Below are positions 28,078-38,900 of a stretch of DNA of 64,000 nt, piece by piece. The position numbers and the translations under genes were made by a program. The notes under the pieces are model-generated. The model did no database searches, was not told the origin of the DNA, and saw only the letters and a list, made by a program, of their open reading frames with translations. Origin of the DNA: Gemmatimonadota bacterium (lineage in GTDB: Bacteria > JAAXHH01); NCBI GenBank assembly GCA_009837395.1, contig VXTP01000033.1, positions 60,428 to 124,427 of the forward strand, given 5' to 3'. Position 1 is the first letter of the stretch. Every line of letters starts with the position of its first letter.

Positions 28078-29015
28078 TGAAACTACTCGACCGTTTCCTT
28101 GCCGGCGACCGTACCGCCCTGTCCCGCGTCATCACCCTCCTTGAAAACGACAGAGACCGGCGTTCCGCCATGCTGGACGTGCTGTATCCCCGATCCGGCA
28201 AGGCCCGCCGCATCGGGATCACGGGCCCGCCCGGTTCCGGCAAGAGCACCCTTACCGACCGTCTCACCGCCCGGCTTCGCAAAAGCGGCCGCACGGTAGG
28301 CATCATCGCGGTGGACCCGACGAGCCCCTTCACCGGCGGCGCGCTGCTCGGTGACCGGCTCCGCATGCAGGGCTCGTGGGACGATCCGCAGGTTTTCATG
28401 CGCAGCCAGGCCGACCGGAGCCATACCGGCGGGCTTTCGGAGGCGACCCCTTACGCGATGACGGCCCTTGACGCCTTCGGCAAAGATGTTATCATTGTGG
28501 AGACCGTAGGCGTAGGCCAGTCCACCCTCGATGTTACCGACGTCAGCGATACGACCGTCGTCCTGCTCACCCCGGAATCGGGCGACAGCGTCCAGGCCAT
28601 GAAGGCCGGTATGATGGAGATCGCCGACGTGCTGGTCGTCAACAAGTCCGACCGCGAAGGCGCGGATCAGTTCGCGTCGGAACTCAAGATGATCGTGGAC
28701 ATGGGGCGGTGGGAGGAAGGCTGGAAACCGCCCGTCCTCACCGCCAGCGCACGGGACGATACCGGTATCGACGACGTGTATGAGCGCCTGGATGCCCACG
28801 GGGACTACCTCGCCGATGCTGGCAGGCTGCAGACGCGCCGGCTGCGCCAGGGACGTTCGGCCATCGAGAAAGCCCTCGGCGAGTTATGGCAGGGCCGGCT
28901 GACGGTGCTTCAGGACGCCGGAGACGCGATGGACCGCCTTTCCGAACGCGTGGCTCAGAGGGAGTTAAGCCCGCTGGCGGCCGCCCGGGAGATGATGGAT
29001 AAGATGGCGGATTGA
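28078..29015 (+). CDS. meaB: methylmalonyl-CoA mutase-associated G3E GTPase MeaB/ArgK
   Basis: IGITGPPGSGKSTLTDRL, VDPTSPFTGGALLGDRLRM, IVETVGVGQ, VVNKSDREGA. Confidence 0.93.
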
Positions 29016-29086
29016 CGCCGCGGTGCCGTCCCGCTGCTGCGCGGATTGACGTCGCGGTGCCGCCCCGCGGTGGCGCGGATTGAGAG
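29007..29086. repeat. 34-bp x2.35 tandem repeat spanning the meaB stop codon
   Basis: gcggattgacg(c/t)cgcggtgccg... at 29007 and 29041, partial gcggattgagag at 29075. Confidence 0.9.
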
Positions 29087-29097
29087 AACAGGTGATC

Positions 29098-29514
29098 ATG
29101 GCGGAAAACATTCGGGTACTCGTCGCCAAACCGGGTCTGGACGGCCATGACCGCGGCGCCAAAGTGGTGGCCGCGGCCTTGCGCGACGCCGGTATGGAAG
29201 TGATCTACACCGGGCTGCGGCAGACGCCCGAAATGATCGTGGAAGCGGCCGTGCAGGAGGACGTGGACGTGGTCGCGCTGAGCATCCTCTCGGGCGCTCA
29301 CATGACTATCTTCCCCCGCGTCATGGAACTGCTGCGGGAAAGGGGCGTCCACCACATGCTCCTCACCGGCGGCGGCATCATCCCGAAATCCGACGCGGAC
29401 GAACTCGCGGGCATCGGCGTGGGAGAGCTGTTCGGACCGGGCACATCGACACGGGATATCGTCACTTATATCAACGAGGAAGTGGGCCGCCGCCGCGTGG
29501 CGGACGAGATTTAG
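29098..29514 (+). CDS. cobalamin (B12)-binding domain protein, methylmalonyl-CoA mutase C-terminal-like
   Basis: [48 protein letters not shown]. Confidence 0.93.
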   Translation: MAENIRVLVAKPGLDGHDRGAKVVAAALRDAGMEVIYTGLRQTPEMIVEAAVQEDVDVVALSILSGAHMTIFPRVMELLRERGVHHMLLTGGGIIPKSDADELAGIGVGELFGPGTSTRDIVTYINEEVGRRRVADEI

Positions 29515-29631
29515 GCCGCGCCGCGACCGATAGGTTTCGGTCCGCGGCGGTATCGAGATGGACGAGATGCAACCCGCGCCGGCAGTGGTACGGAAGGCGT
29601 GGCGCTGACGCCAGGTCAGCAGGAGGGTCAC

Positions 29632-31338
29632 ATGCGAAAGTCAGTGATTGCGGCGACCATCGCGGGACTGATGTCCCTGGTATGGGCCGCCGTCGGCGAA
29701 GCCCAGGTGCGCAAGTCCAGCGCGGACCTGGTGCTGATAAACGGCACGGTTTACACGATGAATGCCGAACGGCCCAAGGCGCAGGCCGTGGCCGTCATCG
29801 GCAATCGGATCGCCGTCGTGGGCGTCGATGCGGACGTGGAACCCTTCATCGGTCCCGATACCCGGTTGATCGATCTCCAGGGCCAGACCATGGTGCCCGG
29901 ATTGAAGGAAAGCCACGGCCACCTCATGAGTATCGGCGTCGCGAAGATGACCGTCGACCTGGTCGGCATTTCAGGTTACGACGAGCTCATCGAACGGGTA
30001 GTTGCGGCGGCCGACGGTGTGGGGGAAGGCGAGTGGATCACCGGCCGCGGATGGCACGAGGAGAAGTGGACGGACCGCAGTTCGCTCACGGTCCGCGGGT
30101 TCATGACCCACCACAGACTGAGCGAGGCCGTGCCCGATATCCCGGTATACGTCCGCAGGGCCGACGGCCATGCCGCCTTCGCCAACGCCCGGGCCATGGA
30201 ACTGATGGGGATCGACAGTGACACGCAGTCTCCACCGGGCGGCGACATCATCAAGGACGACGACGGAAACCCCACCGGTATCCTGGTGGACAAGGCCATG
30301 GGACTGGTGCGCGTCCCCGGCCTCACCGAGAACCAGCGGCGTCAAGCCCTTGAACTCGGTATCCAGGAATGCCTGGCGAACGGCATCACCATGTTCGACG
30401 ACGCCGGGGTCGGCGAGGACGGGATCGACCTGTACAAGGAGTACGCGGATGCGGGTAAACTGGACATGCGCATCTACGTGATGGCCTCGAATCTGCACAC
30501 CATGGTCGCCTTGCAGAGGCCATGGTCTCATCCCGATGGGTTTCTCACCGTTCGGGCCGTCAAGATGTACGGCGACGGAGCGCTCGGATCGCGGGGCGCG
30601 TGGTTGCTGGAACCCTACGAAGACGACCCGGGGAATACCGGTTTCCCCACGACCCCGCCCGACATGATCTACGAGGCCGCCCGTTACGGACTGGCCAATG
30701 GCTGGCAGGTTTGCACCCACGCCATCGGCGACCGCGGTAACCGCATGATGCTCGACATGTACGAGAAGGCGATGAAGGAATTCCCCCACGTGAAGGACCA
30801 CCGGTTCCGCGACGAGCATACCCAGATCCTGGACGAGGCGGACATCCCCCGGTTCGCCCAACTGGGCGTGATCGCGTCGATGCAGGGTATACACGCGACC
30901 TCGGACCTTCCCTGGGCGCCGGACCGGCTCGGGCAAGCCCGTACGGCGGAGGGCGGCTATGTCTGGCAGAAGCTGCTGCAGCACGGCGTGAAGATCATCA
31001 ACGGGACCGACGCGCCGGTCGAAGACGTCAGTCCCATTGCTTCCTTCTATGCCAGCGTGACCCGTGAGCGGCCGGACGGGACGCCCGAAGGCGGGATGTA
31101 CGGCGACCAGCGCATGTCGCGCCAGGAGGCCCTCAGGTCCTATACCCTGGACGCCGCCTACGGCTCGTTTCACGAAAACGTGCTCGGATCCATCGAGCCC
31201 GGCAAGTTCGCCGATTTCACGGTGCTGTCGAAGGACATCATGACCGTGCCCGAGAACCAGATCCTGGACACGGAAATCGTGTACACCATCGTGGACGGGA
31301 AGGTGCGGTACGAGAGAGGGCGGCCCGCGGTTCCGTGA
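29632..31338 (+). CDS. secreted YtcJ-like amidohydrolase
   Basis: Signal peptide MRKSVIAATIAGLMSLVWAA; VPGLKESHGHLMSIG, GWHEEKW, THAIGDRGNRM, INGTDAPVEDVSP. Confidence 0.9.
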   Translation: MRKSVIAATIAGLMSLVWAAVGEAQVRKSSADLVLINGTVYTMNAERPKAQAVAVIGNRIAVVGVDADVEPFIGPDTRLIDLQGQTMVPGLKESHGHLMSIGVAKMTVDLVGISGYDELIERVVAAADGVGEGEWITGRGWHEEKWTDRSSLTVRGFMTHHRLSEAVPDIPVYVRRADGHAAFANARAMELMGIDSDTQSPPGGDIIKDDDGNPTGILVDKAMGLVRVPGLTENQRRQALELGIQECLANGITMFDDAGVGEDGIDLYKEYADAGKLDMRIYVMASNLHTMVALQRPWSHPDGFLTVRAVKMYGDGALGSRGAWLLEPYEDDPGNTGFPTTPPDMIYEAARYGLANGWQVCTHAIGDRGNRMMLDMYEKAMKEFPHVKDHRFRDEHTQILDEADIPRFAQLGVIASMQGIHATSDLPWAPDRLGQARTAEGGYVWQKLLQHGVKIINGTDAPVEDVSPIASFYASVTRERPDGTPEGGMYGDQRMSRQEALRSYTLDAAYGSFHENVLGSIEPGKFADFTVLSKDIMTVPENQILDTEIVYTIVDGKVRYERGRPAVP

Positions 31339-31430
31339 TGGGACCGGCCGAAGCAAGCGGCCCGCCATACCGTAATGGTAAGGCCGAAGTGGGCCGGGAA
31401 GCGCGCCGAAGTACAACAGGCAGTGCAGGG

Positions 31431-31467
31431 AACGGGGAGGGAACCCACGGGGGCTTTCCCCGTTCTT
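31431..31467 (+). terminator. probable intrinsic terminator after the amidohydrolase gene
   Basis: AACGGGGA (31431-31438) pairs with TCCCCGTT (31457-31464), followed by cttt. Confidence 0.5.
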
Positions 31468-31578
31468 TATATCAGGGAATCCATCCACTGCAGCACTTGA
31501 CGCGGACGCGTTTCGGATGCATATTTCCAGGCTTGCATAGGACGTGTTTTGCATGGGTATTCCGCGAGAGGAGAGGGC

Positions 31579-32328
31579 ATGGCCGCCCATCTCTGGGTCG
31601 GTCTGATGGCCGGCCTGATGGTCATGCAGGGCGTTGAAGCACCGGGGGGCGTCCGGACGCCGGAGGACGTCGAACCGCCGGAGGACGTCGGATCGCCGGA
31701 ATACGTCGGACCGCCGGAGCAGCTTCATACGACGGAGACCGTCACCGGAAAGATGCGCCAGCGCCTCGACGCCGTGCAGTCCCTGGCGGCCCGGTATACC
31801 GTTACGACGTTTGCGGCCGTGCTCGAAAGCCGTAGCGAGACCGAGGGGAAACTCTATCTGCAGAGGGACCGGAACCGCCTGCGCCTGGAAGAGGCCGGCC
31901 AGACCATCGTTTCAGACGGCGAGACGCTATGGACCTACGTGCCCGGCAACCGGCAGGTCATCGTGTCGCCGGCGGGGGAAGAGGGATCGGAATCCGGACC
32001 CGGGCGTATGGGCCGGCCAGGCCGACCGGACGACTTCATATTTAACTACTCGAACCGCTACCTGTATGCGCTGGAGGGCAGGGAACCGGTCGATGGCATG
32101 CCGTGCTCCCGACTCAGGCTCACCGCCGTCGAACCGGCCGACGGCCTTCCGGATCTGCGCATCTGGGTGGACGAGGAAAACTGGCTTACGCGGAAAGTGA
32201 CGTACCGGGACGACATGGGGTCTGAAACCACCTTGCGTTTCATGGATTACCGTCTGAACGAGAAACTCGCCCCGGGGCTGTTCGAAATGACGGCGCCCGA
32301 TGGGGTCGAATGGGTCGACCTGCGCTGA
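31579..32328 (+). CDS. LolA-like outer-membrane lipoprotein carrier protein
   Basis: MRQRLDAVQSLAARYTVTTFA, LYLQRDRNRLRLEEAGQTIVSDGETLWTYVPGNRQVIV fold signature. Confidence 0.8.
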   Translation: MAAHLWVGLMAGLMVMQGVEAPGGVRTPEDVEPPEDVGSPEYVGPPEQLHTTETVTGKMRQRLDAVQSLAARYTVTTFAAVLESRSETEGKLYLQRDRNRLRLEEAGQTIVSDGETLWTYVPGNRQVIVSPAGEEGSESGPGRMGRPGRPDDFIFNYSNRYLYALEGREPVDGMPCSRLRLTAVEPADGLPDLRIWVDEENWLTRKVTYRDDMGSETTLRFMDYRLNEKLAPGLFEMTAPDGVEWVDLR

Positions 32329-32366
32329 AGGACGCCGCGCAGAAACGGAGCAAGCGGAGAAAGACA

Positions 32367-33791
32367 TTGCCCAACATCAGTCTCGCAAGCCTGGGTTGTT
32401 CGAAGAACCTGGTGGATTCCGAAGTCATGCTGGGTCAGCTCACCCGGGCCGGATACAACGTGGTGGCTGACCACGGCGACGCGGACGTCATCATCGTGAA
32501 CACCTGCGCGTTCATCGGTCCCGCCAAAGAGGAGTCCATCGAGACCATCCTGGACCTTGCGCGGTTCAAGGAAGACGGCCGGTGCGATTCGCTCGTCGTC
32601 ACGGGATGCATGGCGCAGCGGTACGCCCACGGCCTGGTCGCGGAAATGCCGGAAGTGGACGCCGTGATCGGCGTGCATCAATACCCGCGCATTGTCCAGC
32701 TGCTGGACCGCCTGCGCGACCGGCACGAGACGCTGCGGGAGATACGCAGACAGCCCCTGCCCACCGACTATTCCTACCCCAGGGTCATCACCACGCCCCG
32801 CCATTCCGTGTACCTCAAGATCGCCGAGGGGTGCGACCGCCGGTGCACGTTCTGCATCATCCCCGCCATCCGGGGCGGCCAGCGGAGCCGGACCGTGGAT
32901 TCACTCGTGGAAGAGGCCCGCATGCTGGCCGGCCAGGGCGCCGTCGAGCTGAACCTGATCTCGCAGGACACTACCTGGTACGGCAAGGACCTGCCGGAAC
33001 CGGCCCGGCTGGAAGACCTGCTCGCGGCCCTGAACGGCGTGGAGGGCGTGCGCTGGATCCGGGCGCTGTACAACCACCCCGTGCGGTTCACCGACCGGCT
33101 GATCCATGCCTTCGCCGACCTGGAACGGGTCTGCGACTACATCGACATGCCGCTGCAGCACATATCGGATCCCATGCTCGACCGAATGAACCGCGAGACG
33201 ACCTCGAAGGAGACGCGCGCGCTCATGAAGCGGATCCGTGCCCGGATGCCTGAGGCGACGCTGAGGACCACCTTCATCGTGGGCTTTCCGGGAGAGACCG
33301 AAGAAGATTTCGTCGAGCTCTACGACTTCGTCGAGGAGACGCGGTTCGACCGCATGGGCGTGTTCATGTATTCGCAGGAGGAGCAGACGCCGGCCGCCCG
33401 GTACGACGGCCAGATCCCCGAGCCCGTCAAGCAGGAGCGGCACGACCGGCTCATGGCGCTGCAGCGCGAGATTTCACTCGAACGCAACCGGTCCTTCGTG
33501 GGGAAGACGGTCGACGTGCTGATCGACGAGCTTGCCGATGAAGGGCACTACACCGGGCGGACCGCCGCGGATGCGCCGGAGGTCGACAACGAGGTGCTGG
33601 TCACCGGCGAAGGCCTGGCCCCCGGTGACTTCGCCTCCGTGGACATCATCGACGCGATGGAATACGACCTGGTCGGCGCGGTCTCGACAGGGGCTCCCGT
33701 ACCCGGCGGACCGAACTCGCAGCGAGGGCCGAACACGCAGCGAGGGCCGAACTCGCAGAAGTTTCCCGCCCATTCTGGAACACCGGCATGA
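32367..33791 (+). CDS. rimO: ribosomal protein S12 methylthiotransferase (start TTG 32367, or ATG 32310)
   Basis: ISLASLGCSKNLVDSEVMLG, VNTCAFIGPAKEESIETIL, KIAEGCDRRCTFCIIPAIRG radical-SAM motif, TRAM-like C-terminus. Confidence 0.95.
   Translation: MPNISLASLGCSKNLVDSEVMLGQLTRAGYNVVADHGDADVIIVNTCAFIGPAKEESIETILDLARFKEDGRCDSLVVTGCMAQRYAHGLVAEMPEVDAVIGVHQYPRIVQLLDRLRDRHETLREIRRQPLPTDYSYPRVITTPRHSVYLKIAEGCDRRCTFCIIPAIRGGQRSRTVDSLVEEARMLAGQGAVELNLISQDTTWYGKDLPEPARLEDLLAALNGVEGVRWIRALYNHPVRFTDRLIHAFADLERVCDYIDMPLQHISDPMLDRMNRETTSKETRALMKRIRARMPEATLRTTFIVGFPGETEEDFVELYDFVEETRFDRMGVFMYSQEEQTPAARYDGQIPEPVKQERHDRLMALQREISLERNRSFVGKTVDVLIDELADEGHYTGRTAADAPEVDNEVLVTGEGLAPGDFASVDIIDAMEYDLVGAVSTGAPVPGGPNSQRGPNTQRGPNSQKFPAHSGTPA
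33711..33761 (+). repeat. 18-bp x~2.8 in-frame tandem repeat in the rimO C-terminal extension
   Basis: ccgaac(t/a)cgcagcgaggg at 33711, 33729, partial at 33747; encodes GPNSQR/GPNTQR/GPNSQK. Confidence 0.9.
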
Positions 33792-34708
33792 TCATCCTGC
33801 TTCTACGCCACTTCAGGATCCCCGTCACGGGGGTATTCCTCGCCCTGTTCGTGCTTCCGGCTTGCAGCCCGCCCGATTTCGAGTCCGACTGGACCGCGGA
33901 GAAGCTCTACGACTACGCCATGGAGCGCGTGGAACAGGAGGACTGGCTGAATGCCCTGGACGCCTTCCGGGCTATCACCCTCGGCCATTCCGGCAGCGAT
34001 ATCGTGGACGACGCCCTGTACCACCAGGGGGAAATGCACATCAACCTGGAGGAATACCCCCTTGCCACGCTCGTATTCCGCCGGCTGATCAACGATTTTC
34101 CCCAGAGCCCGTACAGCGACGAGAGCCAGTACAAGCTGGCCTATGCCACGTTCCTCCAGTCCAATCCGCCCCATCTCACGCAGGACAAGACCTTCGAGGC
34201 CATCCGCGAACTCCAGTTCTTCCTCCAGGAGTATCCCGACAGCGAATGGAGCGCGGAAGTCCACGAACTGTTGCAGGAGTGTTTCGACAAGGTGGCCGAG
34301 AAGGACTACCGGATCGGCAACCTCTACTACAAGCTGAAGGACTGGGAAGCGGCCCGTCTCTATTTCGGGGAACTGCTGGAGACCTACCCCATGAGCAACT
34401 GGGCTTCCCGGGCGCAATACGAAATCGCCGACAGCTACGCGAGGGAGGGGAAATACCGGGAAGCCATCGAGCAGTTCGAGATCTTCATCCAGAGTTATCC
34501 CGAGAACGAACGGTCGGCGGAGGCCGGAAAGCGTCTTTCCGAACTGAGAGAAGCCTACGAGGTGACGGCCGATCCGCCTGGTCCGGCCGATCCGGCCGAT
34601 ACGCCTGACCCACTCAGACCGTCCGCGGAATTCGGAAGCGCCGGGAACGATCCGGCTTCCACGGACGGATCCTCACCGGTCGAATCTGAGAGCGGCAACT
34701 CACCGTGA
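33788..34708 (+). CDS. bamD: outer membrane protein assembly factor BamD-like TPR lipoprotein
   Basis: Lipoprotein signal LFVLPACSPPDF, TPR units; KLYDYAMERVEQEDWLNALDAFRAITLGHSGSDIVDDALY. Confidence 0.85.
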   Translation: MIILLLRHFRIPVTGVFLALFVLPACSPPDFESDWTAEKLYDYAMERVEQEDWLNALDAFRAITLGHSGSDIVDDALYHQGEMHINLEEYPLATLVFRRLINDFPQSPYSDESQYKLAYATFLQSNPPHLTQDKTFEAIRELQFFLQEYPDSEWSAEVHELLQECFDKVAEKDYRIGNLYYKLKDWEAARLYFGELLETYPMSNWASRAQYEIADSYAREGKYREAIEQFEIFIQSYPENERSAEAGKRLSELREAYEVTADPPGPADPADTPDPLRPSAEFGSAGNDPASTDGSSPVESESGNSP

Positions 34709-35295
34709 ATATCCAACGGCTTGGCGTCTACGGGGGCACGTTCGACCCGATTCACGCCGGCCACCTGGTCATTGCCCGGGGCGTGGTCGAACACTGCGCC
34801 CTCGACCGGCTCCTGTTCATCCCGTCCGCCCGCCCCCCGCACAAGCGGGGACACGCCGTCGCCCAGCCGGATGACCGGTACCGCATGGCGCAGCTGGCCG
34901 CGCGGAACGATCCCCTGTTCGAGGTGTCGGACGCGGAGATCAACCGGCCCGGCCTGTCCTACACCGTGGACACGCTGGAGGCGCTGCGGGAGATTTACGG
35001 CGAGGCGTGTGCGTTCCACCTCGTCATCGGGGCCGACAGCCTGCTCGAGATCGACACCTGGCATGCGCCGGACCGTGTATTCGAACTGGCGACGGTCGTG
35101 ACGGTTCCCCGGCCCGGCAAGGACCTCTCCGGTCTGGATCCCCGCTGGCGGGACCGGGTCGTCTCCCTCCAGCTTCCCGAGATCGACATCTCTTCCACGG
35201 ACATCCGCCGTCGCGTCAAAGCAGGGCTTCCCATCGCCCACCTGGTCCCGGAGGAAGTGGCGGGATATATCGAAGAACGTGGTCTTTACAGGTAA
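34705..35295 (+). CDS. nadD: nicotinate-nucleotide adenylyltransferase (GTG start)
   Basis: RLGVYGGTFDPIHAGHLVIA, FIPSARPPHK, GADSLLEIDTWH, ISSTDIRRRV. Confidence 0.95.
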   Translation: MNIQRLGVYGGTFDPIHAGHLVIARGVVEHCALDRLLFIPSARPPHKRGHAVAQPDDRYRMAQLAARNDPLFEVSDAEINRPGLSYTVDTLEALREIYGEACAFHLVIGADSLLEIDTWHAPDRVFELATVVTVPRPGKDLSGLDPRWRDRVVSLQLPEIDISSTDIRRRVKAGLPIAHLVPEEVAGYIEERGLYR

Positions 35296-35325
35296 AGAGG
35301 CCCTGGCGGCCCGGGCGTGCCAGCT

Positions 35326-35916
35326 TCAGGAGACGATGCGCTTCCAGAGCGCTTCGGCCTTCTCGATCAGTTCGTCCTGCGTGCCGTTGTTTTCCAGGAC
35401 AAAATCAGCCCATCGGGCCTGTTTCGCGTCGGGCTCCTGGGCGGCGATGCGCGCTTCGGCCTCTTCCCCGGTCAGGCCACGAAGGATGATCCGTTCTTTC
35501 CGCGTGGAGGCGGGCGCGGTGACCAGGATGACCCGGTCGGCCAGGTCGGTGGGTCCGGTGTCGACGAGCAGGGGGGCGTCCACCACGACGACCCCGTCGT
35601 AGCCCTCGCCGCGCATCCCGGCGATCCGGCGGCGAATCTCCGCGCGGATGGCGGGCCGAACCAGGCGGTTCAGCAACTGCCGGGCCTGCCCGTCGCCGAA
35701 GACCAGGCGTCCGAGGGCCCGCCGGTCCACGTCCCCTTCGGCCGTCAGGACGTCCTCTCCGAAGGCCGACCGGATATGGTCGCGCATCCCCTCGGTCCGA
35801 AGCAGGTCGTGGCCGATGGCGTCGGCGTCCAGGACGCGGGCACCGAGCCGCTCGAAAACCCGGGCCGCCGTCGACTTACCCGAGGCGATGCCGCCGGCTA
35901 CTCCGATGACGATCAA
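35326..35916 (-). CDS. coaE: dephospho-CoA kinase
   Basis: IGVAGGIASGKSTAARVFERLGARVLDADAIGHDLL. Confidence 0.95.
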   Translation of the reverse strand: MIVIGVAGGIASGKSTAARVFERLGARVLDADAIGHDLLRTEGMRDHIRSAFGEDVLTAEGDVDRRALGRLVFGDGQARQLLNRLVRPAIRAEIRRRIAGMRGEGYDGVVVVDAPLLVDTGPTDLADRVILVTAPASTRKERIILRGLTGEEAEARIAAQEPDAKQARWADFVLENNGTQDELIEKAEALWKRIVS

Positions 35917-35923
35917 GTCTCAC

Positions 35924-38900
35924 CTATACCCCGACCGTTCCGGCGCCGTTGGCCTCCTCGCCCGGAGCGGCCGCGGGTTCCAGCGCCTCCGATTCGGCAT
36001 CCTCGAGGCGCACGGAGACCATCTTGGACAGGCCGGGTTCTTCCATGGTAATGCCGTAGAGGTAATCGGCGGCTTCCATGGTCCGCTTGTTGTGGGTGAC
36101 CACCAGGAACTGCGTGTCGCTGGTAAACTGGCGCAGGGCGCTGGCGAAGCGCCGGACGTTGGCGTCGTCCAGCGGCGCGTCCACCTCGTCGAACACGCAG
36201 AAGGGGCTGGGCTTCACGAGGTAGATGGCAAAGAGCAGGGCGATGGCCGTGAGGGCCGTCTCGCCGCCGGACAGCAGGGCCAGGCTTTGCAACCGCTTTC
36301 CTCCCGGCCGCGCCATGATCTCGATGCCCGTTTCGAGGGGGTCCCCTTCTTCGAGCATGAGGTCGGCCTCGCCGCCTTCGAACAGCGTCTGGAACGTGGT
36401 CATGAAGTTGGTCCGGACCTCTTCAAAGGTGGTCATGAAGCGGGACCGGGCGGCCTTGTTCATCTTGATGATGGTCTTCTCCAGGTTGTCCTTGGCCTCG
36501 ATGAGGTCGTTCTGCTGCTGCTGGAGGAAGTCGAGCCGTTCCTTGCCCGCCCGGTACTCTTCCACCGCCGCCATGTTGATGGGACCCAGGTCGTCCACCT
36601 TGCGCTGGATGCTGTCCCGCAAGGTCTGGGCGGCGTCGGGCGAGTATTCGTCCAGTTCCTCGATCCGCGGCAGTTCGTCCATGCCCTCGGGATCGGTGTC
36701 GTGCCGGTCCATCAGTTGCCGCCGGATCTCGTTGCTCTTCATGTACAACTCGGCGTCCTCCAGTTCCGCCTGGTGGACCTGCTCCTGCACCTGGGTCAGT
36801 GCGTTCCGGTTCTCGCCGAGGTGCTGCTGCAGCTGGCGTTCGGCTTCCTGCAGGTTCTGGTGCTCTTCGAGGACGGCGTCGCGGTCCACCGCGCGCTCCC
36901 GCCGGGTCGTGTAGTGCGCCTCCAGTTGTTTCTCGTTCTTTTTCTGGGCTTTATCCAGTTCCGTGGACTGGCTGCCGGCCTCCACCGCCTCGGTCTTTCG
37001 CTGGGTCAGGAGATTGGCCAGGCGCTCGTTCTCCTGGGTGAGGAATTCATCGGTGGTGCTCAGCTCGTTGCTCCGGCTCTCCATGGACACGAGGGCGACA
37101 CGGGCTTCGTTGGCCGCTTCAGCCAGGAGCTGGCGTTCCTCCTCCATCTCGTCCAGGGTCTGCTGGTTGGTCCGTTCTTCTGCTTCGGCCGATACCCGGT
37201 CGCGGGCGAGGGAATCCATCGCCTTTTTACGTTTCTCGCGCTCCCCGGCCGCAGCCTTCGCGTCCGCGGCCAGGGAATCCGCTTCACGAGCGAGTTCTTC
37301 GTCCTGTTCCGTCATCCGGGCCCGCTCGAAATCCAACTGCCGATCCCTGGACTCCGTTTCCATCAACTTGCGCCGGGACTCGCCGAGGACCTGCTCGACG
37401 GAGGCCTGCCGTTCCGCCAGCGCGGCCAGTTCTGTCTCCAGGCCTTCCAGTTCGCCGGCGACCTTATCCCGTTGCGCCCGGTCTTCCTCCAGTTCCCCTT
37501 CGATCTCCGCGATCCGCTCCGCGCGGCGCAGGAGGTCCGACTCGCCCGCTTCGGACGGTCCGAACGAACCTCCCGTCAGTACGCCGGCCGGGTCCACGAC
37601 CTCGCCGCCGGCCGTCAGCAGTTTCCAGTCCTGGTCGGTGTCGAACAAAGGGGAAAGGCGCAGGGCCGTTTCCACGTCCTTCACGAGCACGACCCGGGAG
37701 AGCAGGTGGGTCACCGCCGGGCCCAGCGCCTTGTCGGACTTGACCATGGTGCTCGCGCGGCCGATGATGCCGTCGTCCTCGAAGGGCAGGTCCGCGGGCG
37801 CGGGGCGGGACTTCATCCGGTCCAAAAGGATGAAGGAAGCCCGACCGGCCTCCTGCTCACGAAGGTAGGCCAGGCCGGTTTCGGCATCTTCCGTGCGGCC
37901 GGCCACGACGTACTGCAGCATGTCGTCCAGGTAGGCCGCGATTACCGTTTCGTAGGCCTTGTCGATCGTGATTCCGTCCGCCAGCACGCCGCGGAGCCCA
38001 TCGACGTCCGCGCCGTTGGTGAGCAGCGTCCGGACGCCCTGGCCGTATCCTTCGTACTGCCGGTGCATGCGATCGAGGAGCGTCCATTCCTTTTCCGCCG
38101 TCGCAATGGTCGTTTCGAGGCCGGACAGCTCGTCCCTGGCCGACTCGATGCACTGCTGCGCGTCCTGGACGGACTCCGTCAGGTTCGCGTGCAGCGCCGC
38201 ATTCTCTTCCACCACGCCACGGACGGCGCTCAGTTCCTTCTGCACGGTCTCGACGGCTGTCTTCTTCGATGCCAGTTCTTCGGCGAGCTTCTTCCGAGCG
38301 GTCTCCACCTCGGCGCTTCTTTCGCGAAGGGATGCTTCGCGGGCTTGAAGGGAACTGATCGCCGCCAGCTCGCTCGAGTGCTGCTGGATCGCCGCCATGC
38401 TGCGGTCCCGCAGCGCCTGGGTGGATTCTTTCTGCGCGGAGATCCGGCCGGCGTAGGTCCGGAACGCCTCGTCCCGCTCCGCGAAGGTAGCGCGCGCCTG
38501 TTCCAGCGCCGTCTCCAGCGTCTTGCGGTCGTCCCCGATCCGGGCGAGCTGGGACCGGATGTTTTCCAGTTCGGTCTCTGCCTGTTCGGCTTCCCCCGAC
38601 GCGGATTGGGCCCGCTGCTCCAGGCCGGTCCGGCGCTCCTTGCTGACCAGGAGCTCCTCTTCCAGCGACCGGATCTGGTCGTCGATCTGGTTCACGGCGT
38701 CCTGTCGCTGCTGGAGTTTCTCCTCCTTTTCCAGCTGGACGGCCTTGCTCTTCTCGACCTCCGCCTCGGCGGTCCGTATGCGGGTCTGAACGGCTTCCTT
38801 CCGCTCCGCGAACTGCCGTATCCGTTCCCGGACGGGCTCGGTCTGCCTCCGCAGGTCCTGGAAGGCGTGACAGGCGACCACGATCTCCACGTCCTTCATC

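Noticed and set aside
29971-31728. 585-aa minus-strand ORF antisense to the amidohydrolase and LolA-like genes
   Set aside because: Spans two good plus-strand genes and has no domain signal.
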